Assembly (NCBI GenBank): GCA_017590115.1 | Contig: JAGGNK010008670.1 | Coordinates: 4,025,677-4,089,676 of the forward strand | Length of the DNA: 64,000 nucleotides | Reading direction: 5' to 3' | Origin: Montifringilla adamsi | Lineage: Eukaryota; Chordata; Aves; Passeriformes; Passeridae | Shown: piece by piece, positions 1 to 11,200 of the stretch | Numbering within the stretch: the first letter of the stretch is position 1 | How the letters are laid out: each line of letters begins with the position of its first letter | Notes under the pieces: generated by a model | Told to the model about the DNA's origin: nothing | What the model saw: only the letters and a program-made list of their open reading frames with translations | Database searches by the model: none | Translations under genes and position numbers: made by a program

Positions 1-118
1 TGGGTCCCACTGTGGGACTGGAAGGGAGTAGGGATGAGTTTCCCCTCTATCCCCAGACACTCTGCTGCCACTCCCTCCGATTCAGAGCCCTAACTCTGTC
101 CTTCCCCCCTGTCCCCAG

Positions 119-351
119 CCATGTGCGGCGTCGTGGCCACCATCTGGTTCCCGGTGTGCGCCCACCGCGAGACCACCATCATGAGCTTCGGCTACTCGCT
201 GTACACGGGCTGGATCGGCTCTGCCCTCTGCCTCTTCGGCGGCTGCGTCATCGTCTGCTGCTCGGGAGACGCGCAGACCTTCGGCGAGAACCGCTTCTAC
301 TACGGCTCGGGATCCAGCTCGCCCACCCACGCCAAGAGTGCTCACGTGTAG
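119..351 (+). CDS. CLDN11: Claudin-11, last coding exon (partial gene)
   Basis: Claudin-11 is a four-pass tight-junction protein that forms strands in CNS myelin, Sertoli cells and the cochlea. Seen: a pyrimidine tract and AG at 117-118, then 77 codons ending in TAG at 349-351. The reading frame enters with the last two bases of an alanine codon split by the intron, so the ATG at 121 is internal and not the start. The peptide holds the end of the third membrane segment (VVATIWFPVCAH), part of extracellular loop 2 (HRETTIMSFGYS), the fourth membrane segment (GWIGSALCLFGGCVIVCC) and a cytoplasmic tail ending THAKSAHV, which includes a PDZ-binding type terminus. From the 207-residue family length these should be residues 131-207. 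Earlier exons lie left of the window. Compared with the mammalian protein I recall, changes are conservative (for example GSG for TAG before SSSPTHAKSAHV). The identity is very secure. Confidence 0.97.
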
Positions 352-688
352 GCGCCCCGGCGACGTCCCACGGCTGCCGTCGGATGCTTTGGCTGGTGGG
401 TTCGTGTGCCCTGGGTTTGCTCCTGCTGACACGCGCGGCTGGCAGGCTCCCAGGGGGAGATTTAGAAAAGCAGCACAAATGTCTGGTAGTTTGAAGCGTT
501 ATTCTCCCCGTCTCTTCCCCCCTTTCTCTAGAAAGACAGCTCCAGCCAGCCCTACCTCTTGGTCCTCACCGTTTTGTCCCGAGCACCTGCCCTCTCTTCT
601 TGCAGCCAGGATGGTTTGGGGATGTGGTGTGGGGTTTAGGGACTTTAGTTTATCTTCTAGCTCCCCTGATAATAGGAGAGTTTAAAGC

Positions 689-694
689 AATAAA
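689..694 (+). promoter_or_regulatory. Proximal polyadenylation hexamer of CLDN11
   Basis: AATAAA lies about 340 bases after the stop codon, in the sense orientation of CLDN11. It would give a short 3' UTR. Its use is inferred from the motif only. Confidence 0.4.
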
Positions 695-1279
695 GCAGAA
701 ATGAGAGAGACACTTTCCCATTGTTAGGAGGACTCGGCTTCTCCCCCATCCTCACTGTTTGATTTCTCCCACTCAAGGTCACTGGTCTGGCACGGCTGTG
801 GAGAGAGGATAGGGAGAAAGGCTGTCCTCTCCCACCGGGCAAATGTTTCTCTTTTGGAACAAGAGGAGGGGATTTTTCTGCCTTTCTCTGTAAATACTTT
901 TGTATGAGTCTGATCATTTTAGTAACAGTGTTTCCCCCACCCCCACAGTCATCAGTATGAAGGAAACAGAACCCAAAGGTCCTAATGACATGGTAGATAA
1001 CAGTGCCTTTTTAAATAGTTATAAATGACTTTGGGGGCTTTAATCCCTGCCCTCTGGTTCAGTTTCTTTTTTTTTTTTTTCCTTTTTTCTTTTGTACAGA
1101 TCAGTTACTAAAAAATGTATTTTTACATTTTTTTAAACTCCTTTCTTTCTTCCTCTAAGTTTGTGTTCCATCTTGCCTTGTTAAAGCAGCATATTTTAAC
1201 ATGCAGTATAATGTACCTGTTACAATACAATTCTGGTGAGTACTGATGATGCCTTTGTACTTTCAGTGAAATACTGTAC

Positions 1280-1285
1280 AATAAA
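1280..1285 (+). promoter_or_regulatory. Distal polyadenylation hexamer of CLDN11
   Basis: AATAAA sits in ACTGTACAATAAATAAC and is followed by T-rich sequence about 30-60 bases downstream (CTACTTTTTATTTCC). This is the better candidate for the 3' end of the CLDN11 mRNA. Confidence 0.55.
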
Positions 1286-2639
1286 TAACAGAGTACCTGC
1301 AACCCCTGACTACTTTTTATTTCCTTCCTTCCTGTGTGTTTCCATAGCCAGTTTTTCCATGACAGGGATTGCCAATGATTTTGAAGATTTTCTTTTTTTT
1401 ATAGCAGTTCAGGATGAAAAACTGCTCTTCTGTGGCATTAAATGAAGAATATTTAAAATATGAGTAATCTGCCTGCATGGGACTGTCTGTTATCTTATCC
1501 TTTGGTTCTTTCAATTCTCCCAGTAGCAGCATGTACCAGTTGTACCCACTAGTGGGTTTCTTTATATTAGGAAGAATTAGAAAGCCCCTGAAGTGGTGGA
1601 GATGACCTTGAGCACTGTGAAGTTGAGACCTCATGTTGCTGAGAGTGCTCTCAACTGAAGTAGGGATCTGATCTGGGGTCACTGCTCTGATCAAACCTGT
1701 GTAAGATCAAGATCTAGCTCTGTCCTTACCAAGGGCTGTAGTTTAATTACACTGGTACAAAATCCCATCTGTTCCCAGAGATGTTAACTCAGTTCAAACA
1801 ATTTGTGTAGGCCAAGAGAAGGAAAAGAGGAATAGCTGCTGCTCAGACATGGGCAAGAGGAGAGCCCCAGTGGACGGGCAGCAGGAGGAGGAGAAGGGTC
1901 TGAGCAACCAAGTTTCTTGGGATGATGAAAAATGGGAAAACAGGGCTGTCAGTAAAGCCTCGTGCATTCTGGACTGCCCTCACTCTGCTTCAGCTGGAGA
2001 AACCAAACCGAGTGATGCAGCCACGGGCAAGGATGCTGCAGCTCCCACCTCTCCTCCTCCACGTGGGAAGCCGCAGCCTTTAAAAGGATCCAGAGGGAGG
2101 CTGGCTGTGCTCCACGAGGACCCTTTGCCTGCCTGGCCCAGGGACGGGCAGCAGCCCGAGCATCTTCCCTGCACACCGAGCAGCCTTGAACGCGGCTCTG
2201 TTGTGCGGGCTGCGCATCGCTGCGCAATGTCCCCGGGCGGTGGCAGGACACTTGTGCCCATGACATCACGGGCAGGGCACAGGCGGTTCTTGTGCAGCCC
2301 GGGGACGCTGTCAGTGCTGCCATTGATGTGATGCTGCCCCGGGAGGAGCGGGGCACAGACGTGCCAGCTTGTGCAGGCTGCCCGGGGATTGTGGATTGTG
2401 CCCGCGGCTTCACCCTCTTAACCCCGGCACCGGCTGCGAGTGGGACACCCCGGAGCAGAAATCCCATGGAATGCTGCCTGTAAACAGCCCTGGAGCAAAC
2501 TGGGAGGGAAAAACACAGGAACACCTATGTGGAATGTCTGAGGGAGGATTTTGGTGCTGCGGGAGGTGCATGAGGTGATTGGAAACTCCTTCACAGTTGG
2601 TGATTTCTGCCTGCCAGGCAGCGTTTAGGGGATTTTTTT

Positions 2640-2705
2640 TTTCTGCCCACCCCGTTAGGATGCGCTGGTCCCTTCCAATCTCACCCATGCTGTGATCCTC
2701 ATGCT
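2640..2705 (+). mobile_element. CR1-like 3' end fragment
   Basis: The phrase GTCCCTTCCAATCTCACCC followed by TGCTGTGATCC resembles the degraded 3' terminus of avian CR1 (TCCCTTCCAACCC, then TCTATGATTC). It is short and diverged, so the call is tentative. Confidence 0.4.
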
Positions 2706-3424
2706 CGTGGTGCTGGGGATCCTTGGCAGGGAGTGGTGCTGGGGCTCTGTGTGCTCTGCCCACAGCCACAGGTTGCCAGCATCCGACCCCAAATCCAACT
2801 CTGGAAAGGCCCTGGGAGTGCTGCTCAGAGGAAGGAAGAAGTTTTATTTCAGGGAAGAGAATTAACAAACAAACAAAGCAAAGCAACCCCGGAGCAGCTG
2901 CAGGGAAAATGCACATCTGCTACCATGGGGTGTGAGGAGATGGGGCTGAGAATGTGACAGGGTATTAGTGCTGGCACCACAGAGGGGAAGGGTTCTGAGG
3001 AAGCACAAAGAACATTAAACTTTTCTAGTTTTTAAAGGATCAAAGCTGAAATACCTGCTTTGTGCCTGCCCAAAGCACCCTGCTCTCCTGTGGGGCTCTC
3101 TTAGTCTGGATTGGCCACAGCACTGTTGGCTCATGAAGGCTTTTAGTGCTCATTTGCTGACCCAAAGCCTCAAAATAGGATCAAATACAATTCTCCTGAA
3201 TCGAAAAACTGCTCCACACCATTCCTAACACCAAGTGTGGAGTGGTGGCTGTGAGCTGTGGTGGTCACCCCAGTGTGGAGGTCCCTGATGCCCAGCAGAG
3301 CTCTCCCCTGCTCCACCAGGACCAGCTGGAACTCTTCATCCCATGCCCATGATGGGGAGAGCGCTTGGCAGGCTCCCCATCCCCACATAACAGGGACAGC
3401 AGGAAGGAGCCCTTGGGGACACAC

Positions 3425-3711
3425 TGGTGGCCCTGAGCACCCCAAAGGGGACAGGCATTTTCCAGGGGAAAAAAGAAGTCATTTCCCCAGGGTCTGGGTA
3501 TCAGATGAAAGCTGGCATTTGGGGCTCTGAGCACTTGCAGGGGCCTGGTTTCTGGCAGCTTTAGTTTTGGAGAAATCCAGCAAAATTTGCAAATTTCTAG
3601 CTTGGGTGGCCAGGGTGGGCCAGGGCGAGTGGCCACAAACAGAGGCTATTTTCCAGAGGAAAAAGAAGTCCATTGCCCAGGCTCTGGGCATCAGATGAAA
3701 GCTGGCGTTTC
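3425..3711. repeat. Diverged direct repeat, about 190-bp period
   Basis: A block at 3458-3520 reappears at 3649-3711 with substitutions. Both contain ATTTTCCAG, then GAAGTC, CTCTGGG or GTCTGGG, and ATCAGATGAAAGCTGGC. The spacing is about 190 bp, and weaker similarity extends upstream (GTGGCC). This is an old local tandem duplication. Confidence 0.75.
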
Positions 3712-4254
3712 TGCCTCTCCACAGCCCCACGGCCCCTGCAGGGAGGGGACAGTGCTGTGACACCCCAGCTCCCCCAAGAAAAGGTGAGTTTCAGCAGATG
3801 GGAAGACATTGGTGCACCCCAGGCCTTTGCACTGCAATAGTCAACCTGTGGTCATTTGCTTTAGGTTCTTCCTTCTTTTTTTTTTTCTTCTTTTTTTTTT
3901 TATTGTGTAAACAGATAGCCATTTTCTCTCACAACACCACAAGTAAACAACAAAGTCAGCCTGCTGAAATGGATCTTCTAAAATGGAATTTTTGAATAAT
4001 TTATAGCAAGATTTTGTTAATTTCTAGCTGCAATTTAGCATTGAAAAAATATTAGAACTTCAGGTACTGACTGACTAAACAAAATTTACATGGGAATTTT
4101 TTTGATTATTACTTTTTGGTTTAGTCTTTCATTTAAAAGATTTACATTGCTATGGAAACTAATTCTAAGACACATTTGCCTCTGGCTTTCTTTACAAATC
4201 CCTTAGTTCCTCTTTGATTTTTAAATGTAAAGGCACACAATAAAGCTTTATGCA

Positions 4255-4260
4255 TTTATT
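4255..4260 (-). promoter_or_regulatory. Distal polyadenylation hexamer of SLC7A14
   Basis: TTTATT on the + strand gives AATAAA on the - strand, in a conserved-looking AT-rich block. Cleavage would fall near 4235-4245. Confidence 0.4.
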
Positions 4261-4558
4261 AAAATATACAGATTTTGGTAAATTTAGATTTTTTTTCTTA
4301 GTATCTTGATTATATATATGTATTATATGTATAGTTGTCAACAACACAGTCATTTGAAAATAAAAATCACTCCATAACATATCTGCATATTTTTTTTCTT
4401 TCTCATGACACACTACAAGACCCCATTGTACAATGCACCAATGGGCTTCTGGAAACCACAAAAAAAAAAAAAAAATTGATAGAACAAACTGCTTTTAACA
4501 AATACACCAACTTCATACCAGTACTGCAGAGAATTGTTACACCAGAAAGTACCACCTG

Positions 4559-4598
<40 letters not shown>
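4559..4598. repeat. Homopolymer A40
   Basis: Forty uninterrupted A residues on the + strand, then G and five A. In the sense of the SLC7A14 transcript this is U40 inside the distal 3' UTR. Length is likely polymorphic or imprecisely assembled. Confidence 0.95.
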
Positions 4599-4600
<2 letters not shown>

Positions 4601-6534
4601 AAAAAGCAGCAAGATATACATCAGAAAGACTGAACAAAACGAAGTGAAAGTCATTTACAAGCTGGATTTACAACATCCCACGTTGCTGGGGTGTGATTTC
4701 GCTGCCATGTGGAGGATGCTGGAGCGCTGGGCCTCGCACTGAGGGGTTGTGAGCACGTGGAGTGAATTTGTGGAGGGGCTGAGATCTTACAGAGTCGGCC
4801 TGGAAGGTCTGAGGTATTTATGCTCCGTCTGTACCATGCATTTGGCCCCTCAGGGCATGTGCCCCGTGGAGGGCAGGCAGGCACGGAGGGGCTTTGTGCC
4901 TCTCACCAGAGGTGGGAGCAGGATGGTCCCGCTCTGCCACGTCCTCCTGACAGCTCAGGGATGTGAGAACCTCCCTCAGGGCACCCCCAGGGAAAGGTTG
5001 GATTTGGGGTTACAGCAAAACAAGCACTTGTGCCCCTTCCCAGCCCCCTGGCCAGCAGTGCCCAGAGGTGATGGGCACACCTGGACATTTTGCCTTCTCA
5101 GCCTTTGCTCGGGCCCACTGAAGAGCCCAATGCTGCTACAAGAGACAGCACGTGGGTTGGCAGAGGCTGAACCCACACATCTCTCAGGAGCTGCCACCCA
5201 GAACAGGGAGCAGGGATCCTGTAAACCCACCCGTTGGCCACTGGCAAACCCCCAAGACCTGTGGCTTGGTCACCTTCTCCTTAAACACTTCTGTTGGGTG
5301 TGATGTGGTACAGCTCCCACCCCCAGCACGGCGAGTGCTGACAGCAGCCCATCCACATCTGTGGCATCAAATACTGTTTCCTGGAGGTCCCAGGATGGGG
5401 CACAGCCATCTTCCCCAGAAGGGAAAGGAGGATGGGTGACTGGGAATGGGGGCAGCCAAAAGGCTGCTCAGATCCAATGGAGAAGTTCCTACAGACACCA
5501 AAGAGCAAGGGGTCAAGCCCTTGTCAAATTTTACGGCGTGACTCGAGCGGACATGACGACAGACACTGGTACTGGTAACTGCTCCGTAGCAAGAGATTAA
5601 GGCTGCAAGAAGAACAGGCTTTGACCCAACAGGGTGCTTGGGCATGAGTTTGTGGCTCGGCAGATGCCCAAATACCATGTGGAAGCAGGACAAAAATTAC
5701 TACCTTGGGTGTGGTACAAGAGCTGGTAGGAAAATAGCATCAATCTTTCTCCCTGAAAACACACAGCCAGACCTGCGAGGTGCCATCTCTCTTGGGTACT
5801 TCTAAGGCATCAAGGACAAGAGCAGCCAAGCGTGGGTGGGCGGTGACCGTCACAAGAGGAGCTCAGTGCTGCCGCAGAGGTTTCCTGAACTGGCCCGTGA
5901 GCGGTGCACATTGCAACAGCTTTTCAGTGGGACACACTCAGGATTTCTCCTTGTAGAAGCGTGGTAGGGGTGGGCAGCAGGAGTCAATGCCAGAGCAAAG
6001 CTTACAGGTCCTTTAGCCAAATCCTCACTCCCACCCTGAAGATGCTGCAGAGGCCAAACTTCCGTTGGATTGCCTGGAGCACTCCAGGTTAAGATTTGCA
6101 GAATTGGATGTTCTTCTCCACTGGGAAAAGGACTGTAGTTTGCCACTGTTTGGGACAGGAGCTGGATGGATACTCTTGTGGCTCCAGGCAGAGCATCTCC
6201 ATCAAGTCCTTGCATCTCAGGAGTGATGGGGATGGGCACAGGTCCAGGCACCCTTTGCACCTGCTTGCCTACAGAGGGTAGCAGGCAGGTGTTTTGGGAG
6301 CCTGAGCCTCATCCACTGTACCAAAGCATTAATGATTCTCAATATCCACGAGGATATTTCCATATTGGAAATCCTTCCCCTGTTGATGTTAAATTGTACG
6401 CTGGGATGCCAGCAGTAGCCCGTGGTACTGGGGGTTGGTCTGGGCTGCACTGGAGACTCTGGGATGGATCCATCTGCAGCCTTCGGCAGCTGGGGGGAGG
6501 ATGGGAGCTGCTGCCTGATGGGTTTTGGTTACTG

Positions 6535-6540
6535 TTTATT
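6535..6540 (-). promoter_or_regulatory. Proximal polyadenylation hexamer of SLC7A14
   Basis: TTTATT on + (AATAAA on -), about 1.34 kb after the stop codon, within TTTTTGAATAAACAGT in transcript sense. It is a candidate for a shorter mRNA. Confidence 0.35.
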
Positions 6541-7877
6541 CAAAAACTGTTCCTCCACCACAGTGTTTTACATGAAGCATGATGGGCTCCACAACTGGAC
6601 TTGCTGATATGCACTGTTGACTGACGGTTCTGTGGGGACATAGGCAGCAGGGAGTCTGATGGCACTTCTGGAGGCCATGGCCATGTTCAGGGGGTTTAAC
6701 ATCCACCTGCTGACCACCTCTGTCCCGCAAGCCACCAGCTCTGTTTGGTTTCAGACTGAAGTACGGACACTTACGGAATGAGCAGCATTTCAGTGTTTTT
6801 CACACAGCACCTACCAAGCCAAGGTCAAAACCAGAGAATATTGTACAAGGTGCAGACGGCAGTAGGGAGCCAGATTTCAGCCGCCAAGTCCTCTCTGCTT
6901 GCTACCCATGGCCCAGCTCTGCCCAGATGTGGCTGACCCATGGATGCTGTCTAGTGAGGGCATGGATGGGTGTCTGGAGCACTGAGGACAGAGTGAGCAC
7001 TGGAAGGTGCCCAGCACGATGAGGGAATTTTTGTAAAAGACACAAGGTGGTGGAAGCAGTGCCCAACCTCAAACTGGTGATGCTCAGAGGAATGTTGACC
7101 ATTTGTACAAAGACGGTTGAGCCAAGAGTGGGTCACAGCCCTCACTGTGACCAGGAATGGGATCAGGCTCCCAACCAAAGATCTGGGGTGTTGGGCCATG
7201 CTAGGACTTAAAGGATGGACTGAGACATGAACTGATTTTGAATAACAGTATTGGGGTTTGGTGTGTGGGGATGGATGTGGGGGAAGCACTACTCTGTGCA
7301 GCGTGCCAGAATGGGCCATGGAAACACTGTGTGATGGAATCAACTATGCACCTCTGAGCTACTCCCAGGGACGAGTGTGTCCATCTCCATTTTGCACCTA
7401 CCCACCTCTCTGTGCCTCTGGCTCAGCTATCATTTCTAGGTGGATCAAAGGAAAAAAACACACATGCCAAGAAAGTGCCAAAAATTTTAGAGTGGCATCC
7501 CCCCGCTGCGACCATTGGGTGGACATTCCCCAGGGACAATTTGACTTGTCCCCTCATGTGGCTCCTTCCACCTCTCAACACCCTCCTGGTTTGGCACATC
7601 TCCCACTCCGCTGCCTCCACTGGTGCAGCTGGTGCTGGGAGATCAGCCAGTGCCGGGGGATCAGCCAGCATTCACCAGAACAAGACCCGACTGGTGGAGC
7701 TGGGACGGGCCAAGGGCAGTTTTGGTTTCGGGGTCAACGGCAATCGCAGAGCGCGTCCCGAGTACCAGAGGTGAGCAGGGCGGTGGTGGAGGACCCGGGG
7801 AGGATGGGGCAGGATGGGGGAGCCACGGGGACCCTTCCTCATTGCCTGGGCGGCGTGGCGCCCTGCTGCCCGTCCCA

Positions 7878-8200
7878 CTACTCGGGCGAGTAGTCCAACT
7901 CATCGTTGGCGATCAGAGCATCCGACGGCGGTTTGTGCCGGCCTTTGCTTTTCGACCTGCCACTTGTCCGATGGCTTTCCTTGGCGCCTGCCATTTGCTG
8001 GTATGAGAAGCTCTTGTCCTCAGAAGGACCCCAGGCTGGGTAGCTCTCGCCCTCGGGGGCGAAGGAGAAGCCGTCGTCCACGGAGAAGGGGTCGACATCC
8101 ACGTCGTAGCGCTGGTAGGTGCTCTGGTGTAGGGCCTCCTCCCGGGCGCTGATCTCCAGTGTGCTGTTCCACATCCCATAGCCAAAGTAGATGAGCAGAC
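7878..8200 (-). CDS. SLC7A14: SLC7A14 coding exon 7 and stop codon
   Basis: 323 bases, residues 665-771 and TAG (7878-7880). Acceptor CACCCCAG|GTCTGC. It finishes the last helix ([18 protein letters not shown]) and encodes a hydrophilic cytosolic tail with [15 protein letters not shown], a basic stretch ([13 protein letters not shown]) and the conserved end [13 protein letters not shown]. The middle of the tail is the least conserved part of the protein. Confidence 0.96.
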
Positions 8201-11200
8201 CTGGGGTGGGCAAGAGGGAGAGGGTTGGACCTCAGCTACTCACCAACCCCGCTAACCCCACCTGATTTCACCTTCCTGCACAAATGCTTTCACTGACAGC
8301 AAATATATCCAGACATCTGATTTCCAGTGGATCATGGGATTAACCTACATCTGCACAGAGAAATCCAGACTCCACATGCCATGGACTAGCCATGGAGGAC
8401 TAATCTCTGCCAGAAAAAATAATGGGATGTCCCATCCCCAACAGCCATGGATGGGCTGGTGGAGCTTATCACACCTAATGCAGTGGTTTAATTGATTAGT
8501 TTCCATTGCTGGTAGCTCAAGAGGTGTTCATTATACCCACAGAGGAAAGTGCTTAATCACAGCAGATTAAATTGATGCTTTGGAGTCATATTTTTTTCCA
8601 GGTAGAAGGGCTTTCCCTGGATTTGCAGCTTCATGTGCTGACTTCAAGGGCCAAAAAAGCACTGAGTATGTCTTCTCCAGCCCAAAAATGCAGATGACAG
8701 CCCCTGCCCAATGGCTCAGCTTGGAGGAGCTATGAGATCTGCTTTATTCTCTTGGGCTTGTGGACTAAGTGGATTGCAAAGTAAAGCACTATGGATGTGC
8801 TAGACTCCTGGTTATGCGTCAGAAAGCCTAAATGGAGGAAAAAAAGGATCCACAACAGAGTCTGTGAGTCCTAAGATGCCCCTACCCCAAAGATAAGAAC
8901 TTGGGCTAAAAGGAGTTACAGTCTACAGATCTGACTTTCCCAGGGCTTCTAGGATTGGGCAGCTCTGGACTTTGGAAAAGCAGTGCTGAAATACTGGTGT
9001 GGGCTGCTGAAAAGCTGAAGTGGGTGACAGAGCAAGAAATCAGGCTGATTTCTGTACAAAACCTGCCTGTGAGGCAATTTGCAGAACCCGCCTACTTTGC
9101 ATCAAAAAAGCCATCAAAATAGTCACCTTTTCATGAAACTGATGTTTTCTGGAGGTGTAATTTTCCATTTAGCTGTGGTTCAGGGGCTGGATAAAATCAG
9201 ATTTCTAAAAGCTTTAGGATGGCAAGGGGCAGATGAGAAGGACTGGGTATTTCCCAGGCATCAGCCTATGCACTCTAATTAGGGAAGTTGTTATTATCAA
9301 CACCCTTCCAAAAGAGTGTCAGTGAAAAAATTAAAATAAATGAACCTGGGACTCACCCACAAAACACCAGACAGCAAATCGGATCCATGTGACTGTGGAG
9401 AGCTTCAGCATGAGATAGATATTCACCAGCATGGCGAAGGCAGGGACGAAGGGCAGACACGGGGCCATGTAAGGCAGCTTCTTGGGGTTTTCTGGCTGCT
9501 GCAAGATCACAAACACCAGCACAGCGATGAGCAGGACCATCAGCACCACCAGGAGGACAGCCCACCAGCTCTGCTCAGAAATGTAGTCTGACCCAAAAAT
9601 GATGAAGGAGCAGAAGATGAACATGAGGACAAAGAGCAGGAGCACACAGGTGGTGACCGTGTGGCCCGTGGCCGCCGTCGGGCGATCCATTTTACCCGGC
9701 AGCCCGAGGTGGATCCGCATCGTGTAGTACCGAGGGCCAATCAGCTTCTTCAGCTTGATGAGGTAGATGTTCTCAGACTCATCTGCCTCTATCCCCGAGG
9801 TCATGTCAACGGTGCCGTAATTGGGGTGATTCACGTTGTAGGCGGATTTATCGGATTTCCCAATTAGCATCTCGTTATCTCCTAGTGACGGCAGATTTTT
9901 TGCCCCGCACGTGTTGGTCGGTGGGCCAGAGAACTCCTCTCCTTCGCTCCCAGGAGAGCAAGCTTCCTTCTCACAGTCAGCCAGGATGCCCTCCTTCTTC
10001 TTGGTGTGCTCCTCGGAGAGGAATTTGACGAAGCCGTCGATGTCGCTCTCGGGCTGGTACCGCAGGAGCAGGACGCAGACGGACACCAGCGTGTAGGCGA
10101 GCAGGGTGCCAATGGACATCATCTCAATCAGGTCCCTCAGGCTGACCAGCAAGGAGAGCAGAGCTGCCAGGAACCCGGACACGATACAAGCCACGACAGG
10201 GGTTTCTGTGTAAGAGCTGACATGGGACAAAAACCTGGGGCACAGAACAGTCACAGAAAGTTAAAATCAAAGAGGTTTCCTGTTGCAATAACCCTTCCCT
10301 GGTTGCAGGGGACAGTCTCAGGGATCCCTTCAGGTCTTGCTGCTTTTTGGAACTTTAATTCCAGGTGGGGAATGGCAACACTGCTGAAGCTGAATTTGGA
10401 GTTAGATCTGGGTCTGACCAGCTCTGCAAGGAGCACTTGGATACTTCCCAGATTTTATCCATATAAACTGCTCTCCTTTGCAAGTAGCTCTTGAATTAAA
10501 CACTCATCCCTACATAATCAAAATCTCTAGGTAACAGCACCAAATGAGAAACTCTAGGGTAGACTGCTTGCTGATATTTTCCCCCCAGGACAATGCTTTG
10601 GCCTGTGCCCCACTCTGCACCCACCTTGTCTGTGCATGCCCACTGCTCCCTGCAGTGACAACACTGTCAGGGTGTTGGGACCCCCAAACCCTCCAGCACA
10701 ATTTCTCCTCAGATCCCAAGAGGCCAGAAATAAATGCCAGCATGGGTATGACTGACCTGAAGAGCAGCCCATCACCAGCCATGGCGTAAATGACTCTGGG
10801 CATTGGGAAGAGGGAGCCCAGCAAGCTGACGGTGAGGCCGGCCACGGACCCGATGGCAACGATGAATTTGGCTGCATAGAAGCCATGGACCACGAACATT
10901 TCCATCAGTGGGGACTCGGTGTCGATGGCATCGTAGGGCACCATCAGCGTGAGGATCATGCTCACCTGGGCAAGGCAAGACGAGCAGAACAGGGGTGTCA
11001 GCATCAGCACTGGGGGCTGCTGGGGATTCTCAGGGTGGAGGGGATGTAAAATGCTGGAATTAGGTCTGTTTGCACTTAGCTGTAGGGTGATTAATCCCAA
11101 AAACTGTGGAGTCTTAGTATCTGCTACTCAAAAGCAAGAAGGGGACGCTTGAACCTCGCTTGAGGGGTGATGCAGGAGTCAAGTGGGACTGGTGAGGCTG

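Larger units (their letters stand above)
352..1305 (+). other. CLDN11: CLDN11 3' UTR
   Basis: Non-coding sequence follows the claudin-11 stop codon, GC-rich at first and then AT-rich. Two AATAAA hexamers on the + strand (689-694 and 1280-1285) suggest a short and a long 3' UTR. A 10-bp AT hairpin (AAAAAATGTA, 4-nt loop, TACATTTTTT) sits at 1110-1133. The right edge is inferred from the distal hexamer. Confidence 0.7.
1306..4235. other. Intergenic gap between convergent CLDN11 and SLC7A14
   Basis: No supported gene. The left part is AT-rich and 1.8-2.6 kb is GC-rich. It contains a short CR1-like end (2640-2705), a diverged direct repeat (3425-3711) and a T-rich run near 3870-3904. Open frames here show no recognisable protein. 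Confidence 0.6.
4240..7877 (-). other. SLC7A14: Probable SLC7A14 3' UTR
   Basis: The - strand sequence after the SLC7A14 stop has no further exon. The left end is inferred from a distal AATAAA (complement of TTTATT at 4255-4260). A proximal hexamer at 6535-6540 would give a 1.3-kb UTR instead. The distal 400 bases are AT-rich and contain a 40-base T run in mRNA sense (4559-4598). Mammalian SLC7A14 also has a long 3' UTR as I recall, which supports the distal end. Transcript extent is not shown by the sequence alone. Confidence 0.5.

Noticed and set aside
121..351. ATG at 121 as a start codon for a 76-residue protein
   Set aside because: It is an internal Met of claudin-11, just inside the last exon. 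The upstream pyrimidine tract and AG mark a splice acceptor.
1849..2331. 160-codon open frame in the GC-rich gap after CLDN11
   Set aside because: No family similarity, low-complexity Glu/Pro/Gly content, and overlapping frames on both strands are equally open.
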